From Tabrizicola sp. (GTDB lineage Bacteria; Pseudomonadota; Alphaproteobacteria; Rhodobacterales; Rhodobacteraceae), in assembly GCF_022842145.1 (NCBI RefSeq), contig NZ_JALHQD010000009.1:62001-126000 (forward strand): a DNA stretch of 64,000 nucleotides. Reading direction: 5' to 3'. Under the pieces are notes generated by a model that saw nothing but the letters and a program-made list of their open reading frames with translations, did no database searches and was not told where the DNA came from. Positions 1-7,768 of the stretch are shown here, in pieces (within the stretch, counting starts at the first letter, position 1; the number at the start of each line of letters is the position of its first letter). The position numbers and the translations under genes were made by a program.

Positions 1-2
1 TG

Positions 3-476
3 GCAAAGCGGGCAGGGGTCAGCCATGCCGCTCCGGCCCACCACTTCGGCGATGCGCAGGGACTGCTGACCGCCTTGGCCGCCGATGCGTTCCGGCAGTT
101 CCTGGCCGCGCAAGCCGCGCGGGAGGCGGCGGCAGAGACCGATCCCGCATCGCAACTGGTGGCGGCGGGCATGGGCTATGTGGACTTCGCGATAGCCCGC
201 CCAACCCTGTTCCGGCTGATGTGGCAGTCAGACCGTCCGGATTTCGACGTGCCCGACCTTGGATTGGCGGCCCGGGCGGCGTTCCAGCACCTGGTGGATC
301 AGGTCGCGGCGGCGGGCGGGCGAAGCACGGCGGACGAGGCGGCGGTCTGGGCCCTGGCGCACGGGCTGGCCGACCTTTTGGCGTCGAACCGGCTGCGCGG
401 CGTCGGATCGCTTGATCCCCAGGCCCGCGACGTGATGGTGGCCAGCATCATCCGCCGCGCTTTGCCGGGCGCCTAG
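3..476 (+). CDS. TetR/AcrR-family transcriptional regulator, C-terminal part (5' end outside window)
   Basis: The open frame runs from the window edge, so the start codon is outside. The first visible residues (AGVSHAAPAHHFGD) are the recognition helix and YxHF-type end of a TetR helix-turn-helix. About 130 residues of an all-helical ligand-binding domain follow, with the FRLMWQSDRPDF stretch seen in the TetR WHG/C13-type domain. It should be a one-component repressor responding to an unknown ligand. Its stop overlaps, by four bases and tail to tail, the stop of the Lrp-type gene on the other strand, so the two genes are convergent and not an operon. Target genes cannot be read from the window. 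Confidence 0.82.
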   Translation, partial: AKRAGVSHAAPAHHFGDAQGLLTALAADAFRQFLAAQAAREAAAETDPASQLVAAGMGYVDFAIARPTLFRLMWQSDRPDFDVPDLGLAARAAFQHLVDQVAAAGGRSTADEAAVWALAHGLADLLASNRLRGVGSLDPQARDVMVASIIRRALPGA

Positions 477-928
477 ACCGGCAACCCCGCATCGGGCTTT
501 GGCTGCGCCATCACGATCTGGCTTTGCACCCGCGCGACGGCGGGGTTCGGCAAAAGCCGGTGGTGTATCAGATCGTTCAGCGCCGGCAGATCGGCGCACC
601 AGACCCGCAGAAGGTAATCCGCCTCTCCGGTCAGGGTCCAGCAGGCCACGACCTCGGGAAGGGTGGCGACCAGCCGCAGGAACTCGCGCGCCGTGTCGGG
701 CGAATGGGCGGCCATCTGGACCTGGACGAAGGCCTGCACCGTCAGCCCCAGCTTCTGCGGCGACAGCCGGGCCCGGTAGCCGGTTATCAGCCCGTCTGCC
801 TCCAGTTTCGCGCGGCGGCGGGCGGCCTGACTGGCGGAAAGGTGCAGAAGCTGGCCCAGCTCTTGCGCAGTGACCTGCGCATCGGCCTGCACGGCAGCCA
901 GAAGACGTGAATCGGTTTCATCGATCAT
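473..928 (-). CDS. Lrp/AsnC-family transcriptional regulator
   Basis: A 151-residue protein of usual Lrp length. The N-terminal winged helix-turn-helix covers residues 4-60 (MIDETDSRLLAAVQ, then LHLSASQAARRRAKLE as the recognition region). The C-terminal RAM/AsnC ligand-binding domain includes VVACWTLTGEADYLLRV. The frame is open 11 codons further upstream, but the MIDETD start matches the family start. It is divergent from hpd with about 140 bp between them. Lrp-type regulators beside 4-hydroxyphenylpyruvate dioxygenase genes commonly control tyrosine/phenylalanine catabolism, so hpd is the likely target (inference). No operator was recognised with confidence. Confidence 0.9.
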   Translation of the reverse strand: MIDETDSRLLAAVQADAQVTAQELGQLLHLSASQAARRRAKLEADGLITGYRARLSPQKLGLTVQAFVQVQMAAHSPDTAREFLRLVATLPEVVACWTLTGEADYLLRVWCADLPALNDLIHHRLLPNPAVARVQSQIVMAQPKPDAGLPV

Positions 929-1066
929 GCGCGGTTCTCGCGTGCTTTCACGGAATACCACAGGAATGACGCACCAATCCTAGAAAGCAAGCCGAAAGAT
1001 GCGCGCCATCTGCGGGACCAGCGTGGCATTCTATACCCAAGCCGCTTTCACCAAAGGAAACGTCAC

Positions 1067-2158
1067 ATGGGTCCCTTTCCGCACAACGCCCCGCGCGCCG
1101 TGATTTCGCCCGAAAACCCCGCCGGGACCGACGGTTTCGAGTTTGTCGAGTTCGCCCACCCGAACCCGGACGAGTTGCGCGCGCTTTTCGCGCGGATGGG
1201 CTACCAGCTTGCGGCCCGCCACAAGACCAAGGCGATCGAGCTTTGGCAGCAGGGCGACATCACCTACATCCTGAACGACGAACCCGGCAGCCACGCCCGC
1301 AACTTCGTGGACCAGCACGGCCCCTGTGCCCCATCGATGGGGTGGCGGGTGGCCGATGCGGCACATGCCTTCGCGCACGCTGTGAGGAATGGCGCGGAAC
1401 CTTTTGACGGGCCAGAGAAAACTCTGGACCTTCCCGCCATCAAGGGCATCGGCGGATCGTTGATCTACTTCACCGACCGCTATGGCGACGACACCCCTTA
1501 TGACGGGTTCGACTGGCTGACCGCCCCCAAGCCGAAAGGCGTGGGTTTTCACTACCTTGATCACCTGACCCACAACGTCCATCGCGGCAATATGGACACC
1601 TGGTTCGACTTTTACGGTCGGCTTTTCAACTTTCACCAGATCCGCTTCTTCGACATCGAGGGGAAGTTCACCGGCCTGCATTCCCGTGCGCTGACCTCGC
1701 CCTGCGGCCGCATCCGCATCCCGATCAACGAGGACAGGGGCGAGACCGGGCAGATCGTCGAGTACCTGAAACGCTACAAGGGCGAGGGCATCCAGCACAT
1801 CGCCGTCGGCACCGATGACATCTATGCGGCGACCGACGCCATTGCGGCGGCCGGGCTGAAGTTCATGCCGAAGCCGCCGATGGTCTATTACGAATTGTCG
1901 AAGACCCGGGTTGCGGGTCACCAGGAGCCGATCGAGAAGCTTGCAAAGCACGGCATCCTGATCGACGGCGAGGGCGTGGTCGACGGCGGCGAGACGAAGA
2001 TCCTGCTGCAGATATTCTCGAAAACCGTGATCGGCCCGATCTTCTTCGAGTTCATCCAGCGCAAGGGCGACGAAGGCTTTGGCGAAGGCAACTTCCGGGC
2101 GCTGTTCGAATCGATCGAACAGGACCAGATCGACCGGGGGGTGCTGAAGGCGTCCTAG
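1067..2158 (+). CDS. hpd: 4-hydroxyphenylpyruvate dioxygenase
   Basis: A 363-residue protein of normal HPPD length. It converts 4-hydroxyphenylpyruvate and O2 to homogentisate and CO2 in cytosolic tyrosine degradation. Two vicinal-oxygen-chelate halves are visible. Candidate iron ligands are the His in GFHYLDHLTHNV (about residue 165), the His in EGIQHIAVGTDD (about 245) and the Glu in IFFEFIQRKGDEGFGEGNF (about 325), which is the signature C-terminal stretch of the family. The ribosome site AAAGGA lies 9 bases before the ATG. No other homogentisate-pathway gene (hmgA, maiA, fahA) is in the window. The next gene is convergent, so hpd appears monocistronic here. Confidence 0.97.
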   Translation: MGPFPHNAPRAVISPENPAGTDGFEFVEFAHPNPDELRALFARMGYQLAARHKTKAIELWQQGDITYILNDEPGSHARNFVDQHGPCAPSMGWRVADAAHAFAHAVRNGAEPFDGPEKTLDLPAIKGIGGSLIYFTDRYGDDTPYDGFDWLTAPKPKGVGFHYLDHLTHNVHRGNMDTWFDFYGRLFNFHQIRFFDIEGKFTGLHSRALTSPCGRIRIPINEDRGETGQIVEYLKRYKGEGIQHIAVGTDDIYAATDAIAAAGLKFMPKPPMVYYELSKTRVAGHQEPIEKLAKHGILIDGEGVVDGGETKILLQIFSKTVIGPIFFEFIQRKGDEGFGEGNFRALFESIEQDQIDRGVLKAS

Positions 2159-2258
2159 CCTTGGTCAAACGTGTTGACCGCCACGACGACGGTCTGCGAG
2201 CGTTTGCGCTTGCCGTCCGCGGTGACGGCGGACGGACGCGCGACGCTTTTGGCCGACG

Positions 2259-3479
2259 TCAGCTGCCCTTGTCCGCCGCGATCAGCCCCGCCAAGCGTTC
2301 TGCGTCCTTCCAGGCGCCCCAGATGAAGGCCGAACCCCGGCAGGATAACCAGGGGAGGCCCACGAAATAGAGGCCGGGCACTTCTGTCACCCCGTCCTGG
2401 TGGCGGGGGCGGCCGTCCTCGCGGAAGATGGGCAGGTCGATCCAGCCGAAATCCAGCCGGAAACCGGTGGCCCAGATCACGGTGCTGACGCCCTCGCGGG
2501 TCAGGTCCAGCGCAAGCTGCGGCGCCGTCACGCAACCCGGCAGGGGCAGCAGGGTGCGAGCCTCGGGGTCCTCGGGCAGGTCCAGCCCGTGGGCCCTGGC
2601 ATAGGCATCCGCCTCGTCCAGGACCGACAGGTAGTTGCGGTCGCCGTTGGCGATGTTGGTGGCGAGGTCTTCGGCGAAATGGAGCACGCCGTCGTGGTAC
2701 GCCCCCGCGCGGCCCAAGAGGGTCACCCCCAACCCGGCAAGGCGGCGGAAGTCCATCGTGTGCCCGCCATAGGCGCCCGACACGGCGATGGTGACATGCT
2801 CGGTCCCCGGCGTCGGGGCCTTCATGTCCCACTTGCCAAGCTTGCCAAGCCACCAGACGAAATCCTGGCCCCGGTAGCGGCGCGGCGGCCGGTCATGCGG
2901 GCCGACCGAGAGAAAGACCTTGCGGCCTGCCCGCACCAGTTCTTCGGCGATCTGCGCGCCCGAGGAGCCTGCGCCGACGACCAGCACGGCACCTTCGGGC
3001 AATGCGCCGGGGTTGCGGTAGGCGTTGGAGTGCATCTGCGTGATCGCGGGATCGGTGATGACGGTCGGGATCACCGGCTTCTGGAACGGCCCCGTCGCGA
3101 CGACGACGTGTCTGGCGGTGATGACCTCGTCGGGCGTGGTGGCGCGGAAGGCATCACCCTGACGCGACAGGCTGGTGACTTCGACGCCGGTGCGGATCGG
3201 CAGATGGCGGGACGTCGCGAAGTGTTCGAAATAGGCGGCGACGGCCTCTTTGCCGGCAAAGGCTTCGGGGGCGATGTCCTGAAACTCTGCCTCGGGAAAG
3301 CGGTCGTGCCAGGCCGGGCCGTTGGCGACCAGATTGTCCCAGCGCTCGCTCCGCCAGCGCTCGGCGATCCGTGCACGCTCCAGGACCAGATGCGGAACGC
3401 CGTGCTTGGCCAGATGCGCCGAGGTGGCGACGCCCGCCTGTCCGCCGCCGATGACCAGCGTGTCGATGGTTTCGGTCAT
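2259..3479 (-). CDS. flavin-containing monooxygenase / CzcO-like NAD(P)/FAD oxidoreductase
   Basis: A 406-residue protein. The FAD dinucleotide motif is at residues 9-14 (VIGGGQAG) and the NADPH motif at about 165-171 (VVGAGSSGAQIAEEL). The ATG motif (VVVATGPFQKP) and C-terminal VIWATGFRLDF, typical of class B flavin monooxygenases, are present. Such enzymes oxygenate N, S or carbonyl groups with NADPH and O2; the substrate is unknown. It lies at the distal end of the leftward cluster with DUF1028, RidA, an amine-dehydrogenase-like flavoprotein and an amidase. A 102-bp gap before it carries a 13-bp palindrome, so it may have its own control. Confidence 0.85.
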   Translation of the reverse strand: MTETIDTLVIGGGQAGVATSAHLAKHGVPHLVLERARIAERWRSERWDNLVANGPAWHDRFPEAEFQDIAPEAFAGKEAVAAYFEHFATSRHLPIRTGVEVTSLSRQGDAFRATTPDEVITARHVVVATGPFQKPVIPTVITDPAITQMHSNAYRNPGALPEGAVLVVGAGSSGAQIAEELVRAGRKVFLSVGPHDRPPRRYRGQDFVWWLGKLGKWDMKAPTPGTEHVTIAVSGAYGGHTMDFRRLAGLGVTLLGRAGAYHDGVLHFAEDLATNIANGDRNYLSVLDEADAYARAHGLDLPEDPEARTLLPLPGCVTAPQLALDLTREGVSTVIWATGFRLDFGWIDLPIFREDGRPRHQDGVTEVPGLYFVGLPWLSCRGSAFIWGAWKDAERLAGLIAADKGS

Positions 3480-3559
3480 GCGCGATTCCCCTTTCCGGAG
3501 GTTGGGATTTTCCGGGTGGCCACGGGCAATGTGTTGAAAAGGAATGGAAATGGAAATTG

Positions 3560-3572
3560 GTCCACTGTGGAC
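3560..3572. promoter_or_regulatory. perfect 13-bp palindrome upstream of the monooxygenase gene
   Basis: GTCCACTGTGGAC is a perfect inverted repeat with a one-base centre. It lies 81 bases before the monooxygenase start codon, in the short gap between that gene and DUF1028. Position and symmetry fit an operator for a dimeric regulator, but no regulator is identified. Confidence 0.3.
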
Positions 3573-3581
3573 ACGGCAACC

Positions 3582-4253
3582 TTACGCATCCCCCGGCACC
3601 CCGTATTTCGGTGCCTGGGTGGGATCCTCTGCCCGCTGGACATAGGCCGCCATCTGCGGGGCGTAGACCTCCCAGGCCTGCCTCAGCATCCCGATCGGAT
3701 CCTCTGCCCAATCGATCCGAAGATCGACCAGGGGCCAGCCAAGCCGGTCCGCGACCTTCAGCCCGGCCGAGTGCACCGGCCCCGCCTCGCCCCCGGCTTC
3801 AAGGCCCGCTTCCAGCGCCAGCATCAGCCGTTCGCCGAGGGGGCCCTTTGCAGTGGTGAAGGCCTCGACCATCGTCATCGGGACGAGTTCCCCGGCCAGC
3901 AGGTTCCCCCCGGCCGCACAGTCCGTCGCCCGTGCCTCGCCCCAGATGCCCAGCACCTGCCGCCCCGAATGGATCGCCGTCCGCCCCGCCCGGTCGACCA
4001 CCAGAAGCTGACGGTAGTCGATATGGGGACGGTCGCGGGTGACGGCCGCAAGAGCCTTATCCGCCGGAAGGCCCGCTTCCAGCTGGTCGAGAATGAGGGG
4101 GCCAAGGCCCGGATCGGTGATGTTCTGGCTGGCGACCGCCCCAACTGCGGCCCGGACATGCGCGCAGCGGCCCGCGACGGCGGGCGAGGAGGAAGAGATG
4201 GCCATGCCGAACTGCCCCGTCTTCGCGCAGCGGGCGACGATCGAGAAGGTCAT
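3582..4253 (-). CDS. DUF1028 family protein (Ntn-hydrolase-like fold)
   Basis: A 223-residue protein. It starts MTFSIVARCAKTGQFGMAISSSSPAV and continues with VGAVASQN and LEAGLPADKALAAV, the conserved N-terminal block of DUF1028. The family adopts an Ntn-hydrolase-like fold and is often found beside RidA and amidase genes, but its reaction is not established. ATG and TGA of this gene and the upstream RidA gene overlap as ATGA (4 bases), so the two are translationally coupled. Context suggests a hydrolytic or cleanup step in the same catabolic route (inference). Confidence 0.88.
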   Translation of the reverse strand: MTFSIVARCAKTGQFGMAISSSSPAVAGRCAHVRAAVGAVASQNITDPGLGPLILDQLEAGLPADKALAAVTRDRPHIDYRQLLVVDRAGRTAIHSGRQVLGIWGEARATDCAAGGNLLAGELVPMTMVEAFTTAKGPLGERLMLALEAGLEAGGEAGPVHSAGLKVADRLGWPLVDLRIDWAEDPIGMLRQAWEVYAPQMAAYVQRAEDPTQAPKYGVPGDA

Positions 4254-4672
4254 TCCGCGTCGTCCGGAATCACGGCGGTCCCGTCGATCTCGACCAGCCA
4301 GGAGGGACGGGCCAGCGCCGTGACGACCACCCCGGTCGAAACCGGATGCACGCCTTTGATATACTCCCCCATCGTCCGGTAGACGGCCTCGCGGTGGCGC
4401 ACGTCGGTGAGGTAGACCACGACCTTGCAGAGATGCTCCATCTTGCCGCCCACCTCTTCCAGAAGCTGGCGGATGTTCTGCATCACCTTGTGGGTCTGCT
4501 CGACCGGGTCATGGCTGCCGATGTCACGGGCGGTATCCAGGTCCTGCGGGCATTGGCCGCGCAGAAACACGATCCGCCCCCGCGCGACGACGGCCTGTGC
4601 GAGGTCGTTGTCCAGCTTCTGTTCCGGGTAGGTGTCTTTCGTGTTGAACTTGCGGTGGCGGAAGTGGGTCAT
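4250..4672 (-). CDS. RidA family (enamine/imine deaminase-type) protein
   Basis: A 140-residue protein of YjgF/YER057c/UK114 type. Its LRGQCPQDLD, VVYLTDVRHREAVY and ARPSWLVEIDGTAV segments match the family, including the Arg of the ARP motif that binds carboxylate-bearing imines. The frame is open far upstream, but the start at 4672 is preceded by AAGGACC at good spacing and gives the standard length. RidA proteins hydrolyse reactive enamine/imine intermediates; next to an amine-oxidising flavoprotein this would remove imines it releases (inference). It is coupled to DUF1028 by a 4-base overlap. Confidence 0.9.
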   Translation of the reverse strand: MTHFRHRKFNTKDTYPEQKLDNDLAQAVVARGRIVFLRGQCPQDLDTARDIGSHDPVEQTHKVMQNIRQLLEEVGGKMEHLCKVVVYLTDVRHREAVYRTMGEYIKGVHPVSTGVVVTALARPSWLVEIDGTAVIPDDAE

Positions 4673-4738
4673 GTCGGGTCCTTGTGGCGGGCGGTTGTCG
4701 AATGGAGCGCGTTCCGCGCGCGGCTTTTGTCTCGGCCC

Positions 4739-4804
4739 TGCGTGTGAAGAACACGCAAGGCCTCGGCGAGCCTCCGGCGGGGATATTTGGTGCCAGGTGA
4801 AAGC
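4739..4804. repeat. gap with a hairpin and a Rhodobacteraceae-type intergenic repeat element
   Basis: The 139-base gap between the flavoprotein and RidA genes holds a 7-bp hairpin (TGCGTGT/ACACGCA, 4739-4757). It is followed by CCTCCGGCGGGGATATTT (4771-4788) and a GGTGAAAG tail. From memory, this GGCGGGGATATTT element recurs between genes in Rhodobacter, Paracoccus and roseobacter genomes. It occurs once in this window, so repetitiveness cannot be shown here. Confidence 0.35.
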
Positions 4805-4811
4805 TGCGCGG

Positions 4812-6890
4812 TCATGGCAGGAGGCTTGCTTCCGGGGCCAGTGCCGCGATTTCACGGCGGAAGGTGAGGGCGTCGCCCTGGTCGGGCTGGTCGAGGGCTT
4901 CGGCCCAGTTCCGACCGGCGTAGGTGGCCCAGGCGATGGGACCGGGGGCGGCGGCGTCGCCGATAAGTTGGATCGACTTGATGCCGGCGGCCCGCCAGTC
5001 GAGGGATTTTGTCGTGTGGTAGAGCTGGTCGTTCGGGGTGCGGGAGGTGACGTGGACCAGCGCCTCGGTCGGCAGAACGGTGTGGCGGTCGGTCCAGATG
5101 CAGCCAAGAACAATCTCTTTGGCCGCAATGGCTTCCGGTGCCTTGCTGAGGTGGATTTCAACACCGATCTCCAGAAGGCGGCGCATGATGGTGGCCTGTT
5201 CCAGGGTGTTGTGCGTCCATTCCGCGACCTTCACGGCGGGGGTAATGAAATGGACCCTGTTCCCCTTCGCGACGAGAAGCTCGGCCAGGACTGAACCCAT
5301 GTAGAAGTGGTCGTCGTCGTAGAGCGCGACGGTCTGGCCTTCCGGGGAGCGGCCCGCCATCAGGTCGTCGGGGGTGTAGAGCGGCATCGCGGCATCGGTC
5401 GGGATCGGGTGGAGGTGAAGCCGTGCGACGGCATCGCGGCGCCAGGTGGCCCCGGTGGCGATGGCGACGTGGTCGGCACCCATCGCCAGGACATCATCGG
5501 GGGTGAGCGGGCTGTCGCGGTAGATCTCGACGTTGGGCAGGGGGGCCAACTGGCCCGTGCGGTAGTCGGCGACGCGACCCCAGGCGGAGAGGCCGGGGAG
5601 GGTGCGCTCCCGGGCGACGCGGCCGCCGAGGGTGGTGGTGGCTTCGGCCAGTGTGACCTTGTAGCCGCGTCTGGCAGCTTGCAGGGCGGCCTCCAGGCCG
5701 GTGGGGCCCGCGCCGACGATCAACACGCTTTCGGACGGACCCTTGGCGCGCGCACGCTCGGGATGCCAGCCCTTGCGCCATTCCTCCATGAAGGCGGTGT
5801 TCTGGGTGCAACGGCTGATGGCGCCGGTCATGTCACCAGAGACGCAGATGTTGCAGCCGATGCATTCGCGGATGTCTTCATAGCGGCCTTCCTGGACTTT
5901 GAGCGGCAGGAAGGGGTCGGCGATCGAGGGACGCGCGGCGCCGATGAAGTCGAGGATCCCCGCCCTGATCTGGCGGACCATCGCATCGGGCGAAGTGAAG
6001 CGGCCGACGCCGACGACGGGTTTCGGGGTAAGTTCCTTGATGCCGCGAACGAGGTCTTCCTGCGCGCCTTCGTCCTTGAAACGGGACGTGCCAGAGCAGC
6101 CTTCCCAAGTGCCTTGGGCCAGGTCCCAGAGGTCGGGGAGGTCTGCGTGCATGGCGATGAAGTCGCGCAGTTCGGCGTTGGAAAAGCCGTAGGCACCGGC
6201 TTCGTGCAAGCTCATCCGCAGGGTGACGGCAAGTTCGCCTTTTGTGGTTTCGCGTGCATCTTCAACGATCTCGCGCAGGAACCTCGACCGGTTTGTGAGG
6301 TCGCCCCCGTATTCGTCGGTCCGATGGTTGGTGGCGCGGCTGAGGAAGTGCTGCAGGATGCCGAAGCCATGCGCGCCGTACAGGCAGATGAGGTCGAAGC
6401 CCGTTTGCTGGCTGCGGCGGAAGGCGTTGCGGAACCAGCGGCGGAGGTTGCGGATATCCTCCTTGTCCATCGTGCGGGCCTGGACCGGGTCGGAGGTGAA
6501 GGTCAGGATCGGGCCGCCGGTGACGGCCAAGGGCACTTCGCGGCTGTAGAGGTTCGGGCCATTGATGCCGGAGTAGGCGAGCTGGACGCCCGCGAGCGCG
6601 CCGTGGGACTTCATCGCCTCGGCCATGTGGGACAGTGCGGGGAGATCGCGGTCGTCCCAGAGGTGCTGTTCGATGAAGGGGGTGATTTCGGAGGTCGGAT
6701 GGATCTCGGTCTGTTCGGTGAAGATGACGCCCCAGCCGCCCTCGGCCTTGGTGCGGCGCATCTCGACCACGGCGGAGGGGTCGCGGTAGCCGCCGCCGTT
6801 GCAGTGGGGGACCTGGTAGAAGCGGTTCTTGGCGGTCTTGGGTCCGATCTGCAGGGGTGTGAACAGGATGTCGTGGCGGGGGTCGCGCAT
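4812..6890 (-). CDS. trimethylamine/histamine dehydrogenase-type iron-sulfur flavoprotein (amine dehydrogenase)
   Basis: A 692-residue protein matching trimethylamine dehydrogenase (TMADH) from the N-terminus on (RDPRHDILFTPLQIGPKTAK). Domains: an FMN TIM barrel (1-340), a 4Fe-4S site with Cys343, Cys346, Cys349 and Cys361, then FAD/NAD-like domains from about 390 (VLIVGAGPTGLEAAL). Cys30 in FYQVPHCNGGG corresponds to the Cys that links FMN covalently in TMADH. The TMADH substrate bowl (Tyr60, Trp264, Trp355) aligns here with Gln60, Trp262 and Asp353, the combination I recall for histamine dehydrogenase. Expected reaction: oxidative deamination of an amine to aldehyde plus ammonia, with electrons passed to a flavoprotein. 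Its start overlaps the amidase stop by one base (TGATG). Confidence 0.88.
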   Translation of the reverse strand: MRDPRHDILFTPLQIGPKTAKNRFYQVPHCNGGGYRDPSAVVEMRRTKAEGGWGVIFTEQTEIHPTSEITPFIEQHLWDDRDLPALSHMAEAMKSHGALAGVQLAYSGINGPNLYSREVPLAVTGGPILTFTSDPVQARTMDKEDIRNLRRWFRNAFRRSQQTGFDLICLYGAHGFGILQHFLSRATNHRTDEYGGDLTNRSRFLREIVEDARETTKGELAVTLRMSLHEAGAYGFSNAELRDFIAMHADLPDLWDLAQGTWEGCSGTSRFKDEGAQEDLVRGIKELTPKPVVGVGRFTSPDAMVRQIRAGILDFIGAARPSIADPFLPLKVQEGRYEDIRECIGCNICVSGDMTGAISRCTQNTAFMEEWRKGWHPERARAKGPSESVLIVGAGPTGLEAALQAARRGYKVTLAEATTTLGGRVARERTLPGLSAWGRVADYRTGQLAPLPNVEIYRDSPLTPDDVLAMGADHVAIATGATWRRDAVARLHLHPIPTDAAMPLYTPDDLMAGRSPEGQTVALYDDDHFYMGSVLAELLVAKGNRVHFITPAVKVAEWTHNTLEQATIMRRLLEIGVEIHLSKAPEAIAAKEIVLGCIWTDRHTVLPTEALVHVTSRTPNDQLYHTTKSLDWRAAGIKSIQLIGDAAAPGPIAWATYAGRNWAEALDQPDQGDALTFRREIAALAPEASLLP

Positions 6891-7645
6891 CAGATGGCTC
6901 GGAAGTCGGCGGACTGGGTGGACAACCGCGCGGGGTCACGCGGGGGGATGTCGGCGATCAGGAGGGTGGGCGTCTCGCCGGCCTGGGCCAGGACTTCGCC
7001 GTGGGGACCGGCGATGGTGGAGAGGCCGACGTAGGTCAGGTCGCCTTCGGTCCCGCAGTAGTTGGCGTAGACGATGGTGACGCCCTGGCTTGCGGCCATT
7101 GCGGGGACCGTGGCGCGCGGGACGTAGGTGAAGGGGGCCATGTTCGCGGTGGGCACCAGGATGAGGGTGGCGCCGCGGTCGGTCAGGGCCTTCACGTGGG
7201 GTGCGAACTCGATATCGTAACAGATCAGGATGGCTGCGGTTTCGGTCCCGAGCCGGAAGGTGGGCAGGCTGTCACCCGGGCGGTAGAGCGCGGCCTCACG
7301 CGGGCCGTAAAGCTGCACCTTGCGGTAGTTGCAAAGGAGTGTGCCGTCGGGGCCGAAGCAGGCGGCCGAGTTGTAGACGCGGTCGCCGTCGCGTTCGGCA
7401 TAGCCGATGACCAGGGCTGTCGCGTGGCTTTTGGCGGCGGCGGCGAGGCGCTGCATGGGCGCACTGTCGAGAGAAAGCGCCTGCGCAGTGATGTCGGGCT
7501 GGTTGTAGCCGGGAAGCCAGACTTCGGGCAGGACGAGGGCCTGCGCGCCCAGTGCCGAGGCGGCGGTAAGGGCGGCCTCGGCCTGGGCGCAGGCGGCTTC
7601 GAGGTCGGAGGCTGGGGACGTGCCCTGCCAGAGTGCCAAACGCAT
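6890..7645 (-). CDS. carbon-nitrogen hydrolase (nitrilase superfamily amidase)
   Basis: A 251-residue protein with the nitrilase-superfamily catalytic triad: Glu41 (VLPEVW), Lys109 (NYRKVQLYG) and Cys142 (ILICYDIEF). The frame opens nine codons earlier, but AGGAG lies 7 bases before the ATG at 7645, and MRLALWQG is a normal family start. It should hydrolyse an amide or carbamoyl C-N bond of a small molecule; the substrate is unknown. It is first in the leftward cluster, one base overlapping the amine-dehydrogenase-type gene and divergent from the LuxR-type regulator. Acting on an N-acyl or carbamoyl amine before oxidation is plausible (inference). Confidence 0.92.
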   Translation of the reverse strand: MRLALWQGTSPASDLEAACAQAEAALTAASALGAQALVLPEVWLPGYNQPDITAQALSLDSAPMQRLAAAAKSHATALVIGYAERDGDRVYNSAACFGPDGTLLCNYRKVQLYGPREAALYRPGDSLPTFRLGTETAAILICYDIEFAPHVKALTDRGATLILVPTANMAPFTYVPRATVPAMAASQGVTIVYANYCGTEGDLTYVGLSTIAGPHGEVLAQAGETPTLLIADIPPRDPARLSTQSADFRAI

Positions 7646-7740
7646 CGGGTTCTCCTGTCGTTGCTTGGCCATCCTGAGTGAGGCCCGGTGCGTCGGCTAT
7701 ACCCCTTGGAATTCCTCCCACTGCTAGTTTAACTGGTCCC

Positions 7741-7756
7741 GGGGGTATATACCCCC
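7741..7756. promoter_or_regulatory. perfect 16-bp palindrome, candidate operator of the LuxR-type regulator
   Basis: GGGGGTATATACCCCC is perfectly symmetrical and sits in the divergent control region, 13 bases before the regulator ATG and 95 bases before the amidase ATG. A half-site-like ATACCCC recurs at about 7699-7705. This fits autoregulation plus control of the amine cluster (inference). Confidence 0.5.
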
Positions 7757-7768
7757 AGTGAGGTATGC

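Noticed and set aside
2163-2235. Small palindromes between hpd and the monooxygenase (GGTCAA-N5-TTGACC; CCGTCCGC/GCGGACGG)
   Set aside because: They lie between convergent genes and lack T-runs. They could be weak terminators, but the evidence is too thin to list them.
2400-4382. A 660-codon plus-strand frame over the monooxygenase and DUF1028
   Set aside because: Low-complexity Gly/Arg/Asp composition typical of antisense GC-rich frames; two clear families are encoded on the other strand.
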